Origin: Mesorhabditis belari
Taxonomy: Eukaryota; Nematoda; Chromadorea; Rhabditida; Rhabditidae
DNA: 64,000 nt
Direction of reading: 5' to 3'
Assembly (NCBI GenBank): GCA_958450365.1
Contig: CAUEEP010000735.1
Location: forward strand, 2,880,001-2,944,000
Shown: piece after piece, positions 44,889-56,600 of the stretch
Layout: every line of letters starts with the position of its first letter
Position numbering within the stretch: the stretch's first letter is position 1
The notes under the pieces: generated by a model
Database searches by the model: none
Seen by the model: only the letters and a program-made list of their open reading frames with translations
Told to the model about the DNA's origin: nothing
Translations under genes and position numbers: made by a program

Positions 44889-47089
44889 GGAAGTCAATTG
44901 TTCAAATCACTCAAAACTAACTGAATCCCATTTTCTGGATCAAGAATTTCAGCCAGTGCTAGACCAGATTTGAACCAATTCTTTACAATTGATGACCTGG
45001 TTAAAATGGTTTATTTAATTTTCCATTTTCTAAGTTAAAAATTGAAAAACAGGCTTTACGGTTCTTTTTCGTTAAACATCCGCAAAAATAAAAACCCCGA
45101 TCATTTCCGTTATACATCCGCAAAATTTGTATCCTTCCATGAAAGAAAACCACAGAAAATTAATTCTTTTTCTATTTTCTGACGGCGCGGTGGATTCATG
45201 TTTCGCTTATCGACTACCAAAACTGATGCAATCTCGTTCTTTCAACAATGCCGCATCTTGCTTACTACTCGAACATGCGCCAACTTTATGAAGCTATCGC
45301 TCAATCAGAATCCCCGATGGAGATGTGACAAAACGTGCCGGACAGCGGCCTGTGTGTTGGCTCATGGATGGAGGGCACCAAAATTTCGTTCTCACAATCT
45401 TACGCTTCATCTATGGATGGACTCAACAGTAGACGTCAATCGACTATTGTGCGAAAGAATTGGAGATGAATCACAACACCACGCTCGACTTCAACAACAA
45501 CAAGGGACCACAACAACCGCAAGGGATCTTTTCGTGGAATATCTGGTGAACAAGCCGAGTGGAAAAATTGGAGGACTCAATCGAATCGTTGAGGTGAACG
45601 AGTTTCTCTTCTCGAAGCGAAAGGCGAATGTGGACCGCATCTTGCCGCAAGTGTGGATATTTGGAGGAGTTTGCCGAGAAATCAAGGAATTTTTTCTGGT
45701 AGAGGTGGCCGACCGCTCGACCAAGACCCTATTGGAAGCGATGATTGAACACATCGAGCCGGGAACTCAAACTTACTCCGATTGTTGGCGAGGATACGAC
45801 GCTCAACAGATGGAGGAAGCCGGTTTTACCCACGCTCAACCACAAGTACAAGTAGTCAACCACAAGTACAACTTCCTGAATCCGGATGAATGGCAGATTC
45901 ACACGAAGAGCGTCTATGAGGATCTGTCAAATGGAGAAACAAGAAGCATCGCTGCACGGCAAATCATTTTCTATTGAGCTAACTCGCTGAATTCATGGTC
46001 TGACAAAAAGTGGGAAGGGACGATTTTTACAAATGGGTATTGCAACAAATTGCTACGGCATGGATTCCTCATGGATGGAGGACATCAGAATTCCGTTTCT
46101 CACAATCCTACGATTCACTTATGGATGGACTCAACAATGGACTTCGGTCGACTATTGTGCTAAAGAATTGGAGATCAATCACAACACCGCGGTCGACTTC
46201 AACAACTACATGAGGGATCTTTGCGTAGAATTGAATTGATTGATCGATTTTTGATTATTAAATGATCAGGGGTTATTTTTGCGAATGCATAACGGAAAAG
46301 TATTGGCTTTATCTTGATCTTTGATCCCTTGATTTGACTAGAAAGTTTGGGTTTAAAAAATTGAACTGTCAATGAGCATTTTACTTTAATAGATTCTGTA
46401 GGAAGACTGGACTTAAGCTTAAGTTTTGGACTTAAGCTGAACTGACTGAAATGTAAGTACTTCTTTTATAGGTCTTCTTTTCTAAACTACCGTCTTTCCT
46501 AATAGTAGCGGACCTTAAGCTTTGCTTAAATTGCTTGAAATCTCGAAAACCGCTTATCAGAACCTATCGATGTCGGAAAATGTAGCTGAGGATGAGATCT
46601 AGTGGAGGATTTGAGTGTTGAGCTTCTGGGAAAACTTAGAAACCGTAAAATAGTCATCAACTCGGCTCAGCGGGGGGCACTACTATTAGGGAGAAGACGG
46701 TAATTGCCGTATTGTAGTAGTAGTGTAGTAGTAGTACTCTAATAGTAGTGCACGTTAAGCTTCGCCTAAATTCCTCGAAATCTCGACAGCCGCTTATCAG
46801 AACCTATCGATGTGGGGTCGGAAATGTAGCTGACGAGTGTCCCTATTAGATCTTGTAGGGGATTAGAGTGTTGGACTTCTGGGAAAACTGGGCAACCGTA
46901 AAATAGTCATTAACTCAGCAGGGTGCACTAGTATTAGAAAAAGCTATAGGTTTTTTCAGTTACTTCCACGGTGGCCTTGTTTCCGGATCGGTGACGTTGA
47001 ATTGCTTCGATCCCGACTCTCAAACTCCACACGAGAAGCAACTCCATCAACCGCTACTCGTCGGCGAGGTTGGTGGCTTTGATATCTAA
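42773..47089 (+). CDS. Secreted MG-domain protein, N-terminal part of alpha-2-macroglobulin/TEP family, 285 aa
   Basis: Nine exons join in frame: 42773-42825, 42912-43020, 43541-43607, 43648-43712, 43756-43858, 43949-44019, 44368-44548, 44588-44666, 46960-47089 (858 nt). Residues 1-17 (MRILIIGSILCWFCLAK) are a signal peptide. Residues 119-131, YLKTDKGFYKAGE, match the (V/I)..TDK..Y.PG. motif at the MG1-MG2 border; 159-164 is DGFELT; 218-225, LPPFVLDF, matches the MG2-MG3 linker; 244-256, YFHGGLVSGSVTL, matches the Y.YG.PV.G.V.. strand of MG3. Typical family members have about 1400 residues with a bait region and often a thioester; here the frame stops inside MG3 (GGFDI*). A possible donor at 47069 (GAG|GTTGGT) leaves open a longer product, but no further exon was found. 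The last intron (2.3 kb) holds a dead transposase and two MITEs. Confidence 0.85.
43045..43402. repeat. 16-bp minisatellite AATCAAATCCGAATTG/C
   Basis: Array in intron 2 of the MG-domain gene; its left half mixes gattcaactcgga units in both orientations, so the tract is partly palindromic. Confidence 0.9.
44755..44825 (-). pseudogene. tRNA-like remnant in the last intron of the MG-domain gene
   Basis: On the minus strand GATAGTTGAGTGGTTAGCAA resembles a D-arm and GGGCTCGATC a T-arm. The stems do not pair well and no anticodon can be assigned. Confidence 0.3.
45198..45977 (+). pseudogene. ISXO2-like (IS1595/Merlin-type) DDE transposase, inactive
   Basis: A 259-codon frame covers a zinc-ribbon-like start (RTCANFMKLS...RWRCDKTC), then, after an internal frame slip, SGKIGGLNRIVEVNEFLFSKRK, QVWIFGGVCREIKEFFLVEV, DRSTKTLLEAMIEHIEPGT, YSDCWRGYD, VNHKYNFLNP and IHTKSVYE. 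This is the order of the ISXO2-like transposase domain. The first catalytic position normally reads E-V-D-E but here is E-V-N-E; the SDCW aspartate is kept; the expected third acidic residue after HT..  is displaced (KSVYE). Between about 45370 and 45540 the family sequence (IYGWTQQ, SIDYCAKELEMNHNT) lies in another frame with a stop. It is therefore a decayed gene, sitting in the last intron of the MG-domain gene in the same orientation. Confidence 0.88.
46033..46239 (+). pseudogene. Second copy of the ISXO2-like transposase N-terminal segment
   Basis: Frame reads SWMEDIRIPFLTILRFTYGW then SVDYCAKELEINHNTAVDFN and NYMRDLCVELN, the helix-turn-helix-like segment that precedes the DDE core. It duplicates 45360-45545 but without the stop and frame slip, so it shows the family sequence better than the longer copy. 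No DDE core follows. Confidence 0.85.
46489..46701. mobile_element. Small MITE, ACCGTCTTTCCTAATAGTAG termini, copy 1
   Basis: Left ACCGTCTTTCCTAATAGTAG and right CTACTATTAGGGAGAAGACG are inverted; interior shares 'cgcttatcagaacctatcga' and 'aaccgtaaaatagtcat' with the next copy. It lies in the last intron of the MG-domain gene. Confidence 0.78.
46739..46936. mobile_element. Small MITE, CTAATAGTAGTGCAC termini, copy 2
   Basis: Starts CTAATAGTAGTGCACGTTAA, ends GGGTGCACTAGTATTAG, about 85-90% like copy 1 inside. It ends 24 bases before the last exon of the MG-domain gene, so its insertion sits next to the acceptor. Confidence 0.75.
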
Positions 47090-47694
47090 AAGATTTATAG
47101 TACTAGACAGCTTGTAGTAACTTTTAAAAGCTCAATAAAAATTGAATTGATTGAGCTCAGCTCAATAAAAATAACAATTCATAACTATTTTCTTAACTGA
47201 ATCAAATTCTAAAGTTTCTTTTGAACTTTTTCGATCAAATTCCCTTCATTCTACAATACTTAGGTCAATTCTAAACTCTGAACAATTAAAAATAACTGTG
47301 CAGTACTTTTTGTAATAGATTTCTTCTATATTCTTTGTTTTTTTATTATTTTAAGATATCGAAATTTTTTTTTTTATAAAAAATTGACATAATTAAATCT
47401 ATTCGAAACTTTTACGATTTAAAATTTCAAAAAATTAACGATTTCCTTTGGGATTCTTAATCGTATCAAAGAAAGAAACTGTTTATTAACGAAAAAAAAA
47501 AATGTGAAACATGTGAAAAATGGACAAAATGAGATCACAAGATAAGTGAGCAATTCAAGAGCAATAGGAAAACCCCAAAAGAACATATCAAAGCAATAGG
47601 AAAACCCAGAAAGAACAAGTAGAGAAAGAATAATAATGAAAAAGTTTAACCCTAAGAAAAGTGCCGTTTTTTGTTTTTGATTTAACCCAAATTT

Positions 47695-50600
47695 TTACCG
47701 ACACTGATAAGCGTACAATAAAGGATTTATGAGAGAATTTACGATGATCAAATCCTCCAACAGAGCCGCACCACTCACAAAGAGCGATTCGTAATGTTTA
47801 CTGTCGATTAATCTAAATGAAAATTGAGTTTTTTCATCTAAAACTTAATTTTCTTGCTTTATGGAATATTTCGTTTGGTTTAAAAGCGATTTTTTCAAAG
47901 TAAACAAGATCAGAAATCAAGTCAGAAGTCAAGCCTGGCCCTGAGCTAGGCAAGTTTAAGGCCCTAGCGGCCTAGCCTTGCCTTTGATCTATTAGGTTAG
48001 AAGGTTTTTTTACACTTTTTGATCTTTTCTATCAATCTGGGCCCGAATCGATCGCAAAAGACTCGTTCGATAAAAGAAAACTTGAGAGAAGATGATATAA
48101 AGAAATCGGCTAAACAAGTTATTCTGAAAATTTGGCTATAAACCTAACTTTTTGTGGTTTCTCTTTTGCTATTGACACCGAAATTGGTTTTTTTAGACAA
48201 AAGTCTCTAAATCTAGTCGTCTTTTTTCTATTTCTTTCGTCTTTTTCACTAGCCGTATTCGCACCTTTGAATAGAAAAATAGAAAAAACATTTCTAAAAT
48301 ACCAGGCCTTTCTAATGAAGCAAATCGTGGGTCAATAGGTGAATTGGTTCTTTCTAAATAGTTCTAAGTGGTTCAAAAAATTCGAAATCGTTTTAAATAG
48401 CTCTAAATAGTTCAAAGACTTATCGGCTAGTCTAATAGAAGTCAGAGGTTGCTGAAACGGTGATTGTAACCTAAATCCAGGCTATAAAGTTGAGTCTGCC
48501 TTTTCTTGGCCTTGTTCTATCCAATCCTATAACCCATCTTGCTGAAACATTTCCGATTGTAGCTCAAAACTAAGCCAATTGTGGGACAAGGCTGGATCTG
48601 GTTTGCCCTGACTTAGCTTGTCCTTATGGCCTTGCCGAAATATTCCTTATTGTAAACCAGGCTACAGTAATCAGATTCAGACTACATGATCAGTGATTCA
48701 GACTACAATAATCAGACTACAATAATCCAGACTACAATAATCCAGGCTACAATAATCAGACTACAGTAATCCAGGCTACAATAAGCAGGTTACAATAATC
48801 CAGATTACAAAGCTAGGCCAGGCTTGGCTTTGTCCTTTTATTCTATTAGATTTTGATCTTTTCCAAACTTCTCACTCTGTTTCGATTCATTTCCCTCTCA
48901 AATTCTTGATTGTTGCCCTTTGGGAAACTCCAAAATTTTGATCATTTCTTGGAAACGTTACTAATTATTGAAAACGTGCAAAAGATTATCTTAGAAGACT
49001 TTTGCCCTTTTCTGCTCATTATTTTGCAAACCTCAATGTGTTGATCAAATTGTACGGTAACCACATCATGCAATGAGCCGCGACAACAGCAAGCGCTGTG
49101 ATGAAAATTCTGAAAGAGTTTTTTTAAAAGTTAATCCAGCTACATGATACTCAGAGCTTCAAGATTGTAATGTAAGTTAAAGTTTAAACTAGCTACAGTA
49201 AGCAATAGCTTTAATAGCTGTATTACCATCTTAATTCTCTTTATCGAAAGTTGCATAGCTTAAAAACTAACTTATTCTAGCAATTTTCAAGCTGATGCTA
49301 TTTTGTGACTCGGCTACAGTAACCGAAAGTTTGCTAGCTTAAAAATCAATTTATATTCTAGCAATTTTCAAGCTGATTCTACTTTTTGACAGCTACAGTC
49401 TCCCTAAGCCTACAGTTTTTCAAACTCTCACCTTGATCTAATCTGTCGTCGCCAAATTGGCAAGCTTCCCGTTCTCGTAAAAGTCGAGAAACCCTTGAGA
49501 CGAGCTGAAAACTAGCAGCTTTATTATCTGGATTTTTAGATTTCTAAAAACGAAATCTTATAGTTTATTTGCAAACAAAAACATCGATTTTAGCTTTTAA
49601 TCTCACACTTGACCACTGTGAATCCATAGACCCGTGGCGCAGTGGATAGCGCGCTGGTCTCTCGCTCAAAGGAGGCGGGTTCGATCCTCGCGTTTGGCTC
49701 CAATTTTGCTTTTTAAAAAACCCAAAAACACGTGGCACAACTACATTGAATTTTCTATTCGATGAAGCAAAATTTATTGCAAATGGTCCTCTGGGGTTGA
49801 GAAGTAGTGTGTACAGACAGATAGACAAACAGACAGGCAGGCAGACAGACAGGAAAACAGACAAACAAACAGACAAACAGACAAACGTCTTGGTCCCTTT
49901 ATATAGTAAATCCTACCACAAAATCTCTGTTTCGATTGTTGAATTGCTCTTGGTCCTGGATCCGAAGCAGTGGAGCTTTTCTTGAAGTTTGGAGTCGACG
50001 TCGATACGGATAGCCATGAGCCGAGTGGTCCTTTTGACACTTCGACTTTATCCAAAGCAATCGATTCGACAATTAAGTGGTCACAGGAAGAGGGAACTCT
50101 GAAAGAAAAAGAGCTTAGGTCAAGTTTTATAACTTGAAAAACTCTAGCTTGTTACATTGGTCTGTAAAATTACTGTAGCTGTTTATCTTCTCTTCTATTT
50201 TGACTATTTTAGCTATCATTCGACGCAGAATAGAATTTCGCGTCGAATGATATAAAAAGTAACTCAAAATATAATATCCATACAAAGTTATGCGGGGTGT
50301 CGGTTTTTAGTCAATAACTTTACGTGGATATTATATTTTTGAGTTACTTTTGGTATCATTCGATGCGCAATTCTATTCTGCATCGAGTGATAGTGAAAAT
50401 CCAGTACCTGAGTGGATTATAGGAAACGGCTTGTCGACATGAGACATCAGAGTGCGAGCTTTTGCTTGAGCGAACAACCTAAAGCTTTAAATAGCAATTT
50501 TAAAAGCAATTTTTGCAAACTTTTTTCGGTGTAAACGTATAGTGCAACAATCGAATGACAATCAAAAGATATGAGAAGAAAATGATCGTAAACGGGATCC

Positions 50601-53600
50601 AGAAAACGGCGGCTTGATGCAAAAGCTCGTAGGTGATGGGTAAACCGGGCCACCATCTAAGCAGCTCTTCCATTGGGGTTGACTGAAATTTTGGTTCCTT
50701 ATCTCTACGAATTTGGTTCCTTATCTCTCTAAATTTGGTTCCTTTTCTCTAAATTTGGTTCCCTTTCTCTAAATTTGGTTCCTTTTCTCTAAATTTGGTT
50801 CCTTTCTAGGAATTTGGTTCCTTATCTCCAACAAATTTGGTTCCTTATCTCTCTAAATTTGGTTCCTTTTCTCTAAATTTGGTTCCCTTTCTCTAAATTT
50901 GGTTCCTTTTCTCTAAATTTGGTTCCTTTCTAGGAATTTGGTTCCTTATCTCCAACAAATTTGGTTCCTTATCTCTCTAAATTTGGTTCCTTATCTCTAG
51001 GAATTTGGTTCCTTATCTCTACAAATTTGGCTCCTTATCTCTCTAAGTTTGGTTCCTTATCTCTACAAATTTGGCTCCTTATCTCTACGAATTTGGTTCC
51101 TTTTCTCTCTAAATTTGGTTCCTTTTCTCTACAATTTGGTTCCTTATCTCTCTAAATTTGGCTCCTTATCTCTACAAATTTGGCTCCTTATCTCTATAAA
51201 TTTAGTCTGTAAGTCGAATCAAAATATCAAACTTGATTTATTCTGTTCTCAAAGGAAGACATGACTAGATCTGATCTTTCAAACCAAAGTCTAACGTTTT
51301 CCCTAGATTTAAATCACCGGAAGACTTACTTCCTAGATTCCTAGATTTATTATAAGGTTAGTTTCCTTTTCTCTCTAAATTTGGTTCCTTATCTCTACAA
51401 ATTAGATTCCCTTTCTCTACAAATTTGGTTCCTTTTCTCTCTAAATTTGGTTCCTTATCTCTCTAAGTGACATGATCGATAAAATCCGGCAAATCTCACA
51501 AATCCACCAGAAGGGGTGCGTTTTGAAAGCGCAAACGACCGTTAAACTGTGTTTTTACATCTTCTAGCACTCATTTTCCCTCAAACTTTCGATACTTTTC
51601 TTCAAACTTTCAAAGCTTTTCCCATTTTCACTTCCTATCATCAATTTCCATCATTTCATGACTCAATTTCTCATTAAACATCTAAATTTCATCGTATTTT
51701 AAACATTTTTTTACTTTTCTAAGTCTATCATCACGATGTCTAATCTTTTTTTGATCAAATTTTTTATAAAAAAAGTTCTCATTCTCATTCTCATTTAATC
51801 TCTTTACTTACATAGTAATTTGATAAAAAATAGAGCAAAAATGATGATTTTTCCCTTTAAACGTAAGCAAATCATGCTAAATAGTAGAGAAATTTCAAAA
51901 TTTTTAAACTTTAATTGAATGAAAAGCGAAAACTTTAAGTTTTTCACGAAAAACCTCGATTTTCATGAAAAATCTGAGTTTTTAGAGATTTCTGAAACAA
52001 TTTTGCAGTTTAATTATCCAATTTTCCTTTTAAAAAGAGATTTTGGTGTGGAATTTTGATAGCTTTTGGACAGCATTTTGTCCAAGCATTTTCAAAGCAT
52101 TTAAAGCATTCAAAGCATTTAAAGCATTTCCAAAGCATTCAAAGCATTCAAGAAAGCATTTTTTTATGGAAATGTTTAAATGAAATCAAATTTGGAATGA
52201 AAGCCCTTTGTTTATAGACTTTTTCAAATTTAAACCGCGGTCAGGGCCCAGAAGTGGCTCATTCCTTTTGCAAATTCCCTTTGCTTCCAATGCCTCTTTA
52301 TCAAATTCATTTCCCGTTAGAGCCGCTAGATTATGGAACTTGCTCCCAAACGACATACGAGAAATTCAGTCGCTTTTCATATTCAAGAAACGTATCGATG
52401 CCTTAGATCTAGTGGCTCTTTGCCGTAAGTAATTGGCTTATTGATTTCAGTATGTATTGTATGATTAAGTATCACTGTGCATTTCTCTATCATTTCTTTC
52501 ACTTTATCGTTTGAATAAAGTATTATTATTATATTCAAAGCATTCAAGAAAGCATTTTTTTATGGAAATGTTTAAATGAAATCAAATTTGGAATGAAATC
52601 AAACGTTTTTTTTTTCAAGTTTTCAATTAGTTATTCGACTTTTTTTCGGCTTAAAACCAAGATCGAAACGTTTTTTTTCGTATTCCATTGAAAGTTTTTG
52701 AACTTTTTTGAACTTTTTATCTACTAAAAACCTTTCAAATGTTTCATTTTCTAGAGTGAATTAGAAATGATTCGATTTTTTAACGAAAAAACGGTGAATT
52801 TTTAAAAAAATCAAAATTTAGCTTAAGAAAATCACGTTTTAAGCAACAAAAAAAGTGAAAAATTTCGATTTTAAAGAGATTTTTGAGACAATTTCGCGCT
52901 TTAATTAGCCAATTTTTCTTTTAAAAAGAGATTTTGGTGTATTTTGATAGAGAATTTTTAGTTTTTGATAGTTTTTCGACAATTAAAGCATTTTTCGATG
53001 TAAATTCGTGCATGAAATCAAACTTTTTTCAAGTTTTCAATTAGTTATTCAACTTTTTTTCAGCTCAAAACCAAGATCGAAACGTTTTTTTGATCTTTTT
53101 GGTGTACTAAATATCTTCCAATATCTAAATATCTTTCATTTTTGAGAGTGAATTAGAAAAGATTCGATTTTTCGACGAAAAAACAGAATTTAGCTTAAGA
53201 AAATCACGTTTTACGCGAAAAAAAAGTGTTATTTTGATTCGAGAGTTTTCTTAGATTTCTTAGATCTAATCTAGCTCTAATTTGGGTCTAATTTGGGTCT
53301 AATTTTGCTCTAATTTAGCTTGAAAATTTGATGGAAAAAGTTAGCGTAAAGAAATGAAAGTCATTTTAGATTAAAGTAAAGTAAATTTTGGTGAAAAAGT
53401 AAATTTAAAGGTAGCTTTAAAGGAGATTTAAAGGAGATTTAAAGGAGATTTAAAGGAGATTTAAAGGAGCTAAATAGGAACTATCAAGGAGCTTTAAAGG
53501 AGCTTTAAAGGAGCTCTAAAGGAGCTTTAAAGGAGCTAAATAAGAACTATCAAGGAGCTTTAAAGGAGCTCTAAAGGAGATTTAAAGGAGCTTTAAAGGA

Positions 53601-56600
53601 GATTTAAATGAGCCAAATAGGAACCATAAAGGAGCTTTAAAGGAGCTTGAAAGGAAATTTTAAAAACGTGTTTCTTTGTGCTCTTTTGTAAACGAACGAT
53701 TTCTGGTGTACTAGTAAACTTTTAGAGCTCGATTTTCTTGCCCAAATCTTGTGAATTAAGCTAAGAAACTCACCATGAACGCAGAACATTGTATGTAGTT
53801 TCCATTTTTGACATGAATCGCGTCCCAGAAGAAGAGTTGTGGCAGTGAGCAAATGATTGCCAGCGCCCACGAGCCGCTGATCAAATTCTGCACTCGGCGA
53901 ACTGAAGTGGCTCCTGGAATTTCAGATTTTGCAAGAGATTCTAGATCCGAAAAGCTGTTTAGACTATTTATTTCTACTGTTTAGAGGAAAATCACGGAAT
54001 TACTTGCGAAAATCTCTGTAATTCCGCGCCACTGATTTAGGGAAAGTGAATTAGGCTCGAATTAGGCTCGGATTGGGCTCGAAAGGCTCGAATTAGGCTC
54101 GAATTGGGCTCGAAAGGCTCGAATTAGGCTCGGATTGGGCTCGAAAGGCTCGAATTAGGCTCGAAAGGCTGGAAAGGCTCGAATTAGGCTCGAATTGAGC
54201 TCGAAAGGCTCGAATTAGGCTCGGATTAGGCTCGGATTAAGCTCGAAAGGCTCGAATTAGACTCGAATCAGGCTCGAAAGGCTTGAAAGGCGCGAAAGGC
54301 TCGTATTAGGCTCGGATTAGGCTCGGATTAAGCTCGAAAGGCTCGAATTAGACTCGAATCAGGCTCGAAAGGCTCGAAAGGCGCGAAAGGCTCGTATTAG
54401 GCTCGGATTAGGCTCGGATTAAGCTTGAAAGGCTCGAATTAGACTCGAATCAGGCTCGAAAGGCTCGAAAGGCTCAAATTCGGCTCGAAAGGCTCGACTC
54501 AGGCTACTTCTTTTTGAATAGATAGCTGACGTCATTGCGCATCTTTTGAGACCAATGCCATTAGGATTGGTCAATTGGAGAAAGAGTTATGAGCTCTCAA
54601 AGTCACAGTAATTCAGATGAATCGAACTGAATTGATAACAAAATGAAATGAACAGCATTAAAGCTTTTTCAATTTCAATTCTCAAATTGGCTTCTCCTTT
54701 CGGTGACGTTACTTTTTTTACACTTTTACAATCTTGGGTAATTAAACCAGAGTGGGACGTCTCTGTGGGGCTTTCTGTTGGCCGTGCGCCATATGCTTCC
54801 TACGAGACATGAGAAAGGTGTACACAGTCGCGTCGTCTCTTCTGACAAAGTGAAGATTGCTAATAAGCCAGATTTCCAAGCCAACGTTAGACTTGGGTAA
54901 TTAAACAGAGTCTATCAGAGTCTGGGGTCTCTGTGGAGCTATCTGTAGAGGCCACAAGGCCAAACCAGATGCCGTTTTTCCTAGACGCAAAGGTGCACAC
55001 AATCGCGTCGTCTCGCGTCTCTTACAATGTAAACTTACTACCAGGTTTTGCAAAAAAGTCAAATTTCAACACCAAGCTAAGCTAAAATCAAGATTTTAGT
55101 CTTAATTAGATCAAATTTCAACAAAATTCAATCAAAAACTAATTGAAAGCCGGCTTTGGCTAAACTTACTTACCTTTTAGTGACTCCTGGTCTTGAAATT
55201 TTGACTTTAAAACAGCTTTGATAACTTTAAGCCATTCCATTTCATCAAGTTTTCATTATTTTCTTCTTCTTGCTCATGAATTTCTCCCAGTTTCTTGAGA
55301 AATTTCAAATCTCTGAAAAAGATGATCGATGAAATTTCGACTTTCTAGTTCATTGAGCCAAAATTTTAGTTGATCATTTAAAGGACAAGGTTTAGGTGAA
55401 AGAAATTCAATGAAATCCCTTTCAAAGCCCTTTTTGGATTCATAATTCCACCGGAAACATCGAATTTTCATACGCTTGACACAAACGGAAATAAAATGAG
55501 AGTCAAAAAGAAAGAGAAAACTGCCAAAATGTGCCTAGTGAAGCGATACATAGCCATTCATAAAAAGTAATATCAGAGGGGATATCACTCTTCTGATATC
55601 ACGCCTCTGAAATCACCGCGCTGATATCATTCATCGGATATCACCCTTCTGATATCATCCCTCTAATATCACTCCTCCGATATCAAGCCTCTAATATCAC
55701 TCCTCCGATATCATCCATCTGCTTATCAGACGAGCGCTTTACCACTGAGCTATTTGCTGCTTCCAATAACGTGAAAAAAACCTTGCAATGAAGGTAATAA
55801 AGTAAAAAAGATATCGGAAAGAATAATGGACCCAAGGGGAATTGAACCCTTGACCTCCTGCTTATCAGACGAGCGCTCTACCATTGAGCTATTTGCGCCT
55901 TCTTGGTCATCGAAGAAATAAGAAAGAGAAGGAAGAAAGAGAAGAAAAAGTTTTTGGAGTTTCAAAAACTAAACCGCGACATTAAAACCCTTTCTTCCGA
56001 GAACAGTTACAAGTTACAGCGGCGGCTGAGTGGTAAAGAGTTAGGATGCAAGGCTAGGGCTATCTGGTTCGAGTCCGGTAGCTGATCGTCTCCTTCATTT
56101 TTTTCGATTTTAACGCAGTCTCGAGGCAAAAAAGAAAAGCATCATGAGGATGAGAAATTTGGGTGATCAGTGTGAAATTGTCGGTCGAATTCTTGATAAA
56201 ATCTTTGAGATTTCAAGATTCTAGGTAGAAAAAGCGGAAATTACGTATTTCTAAAGATATTGCAATGAAAAAAATGGCATTGTCAGTTGGCCAGTTGGCC
56301 ATTGTTGAGTTGGCCAGTTGGCCAGTTGGCCATTGTTGAGTTGGCCAGTTGGCCATTGTTGAGTTGGCCAGTTGGCCAGTTGGCCATTGTTGAGTTGGCC
56401 AGTTGGCCATTGTTGAGTTGGCCAGTTGGCCAGTTGGCCATTGTTGAGTTGGCCAGTTGGCCATTGTTGAGTTGGCCAGTTGGCCAGTTGGCCATTGTTG
56501 AGTTGGCCAGTTGGCCATTGTTGAGTTGGCCAGTTGACTATTGTTGAGTTGGCCAGTTGGCCATTGTTGAGTTGGCCAGTTGGCCATTGTTGAGTTGGCC

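Noticed and set aside
44957..45000. Possible exon reading SARPDLNQFFTIDDL between exons 8 and 9 of the MG-domain gene
   Set aside because: It has acceptor- and donor-like borders, but exons 8 and 9 already join in frame to give the conserved MG3 strand; inserting it would break that strand.
48132..48338. 68-codon plus-strand frame in receptor intron 8 with a hydrophobic segment
   Set aside because: No splice context or motif, and it is antisense within an AT-rich intron; its flanks loosely resemble decayed element ends.
50521..50536. Donor AAA|GTTTGC for receptor exon 5
   Set aside because: Using it puts exon 6 in a frame that meets a stop in exon 7; the donor AC|GTTTAC at 50536 keeps all later exons in the frame that encodes TM6 and TM7.
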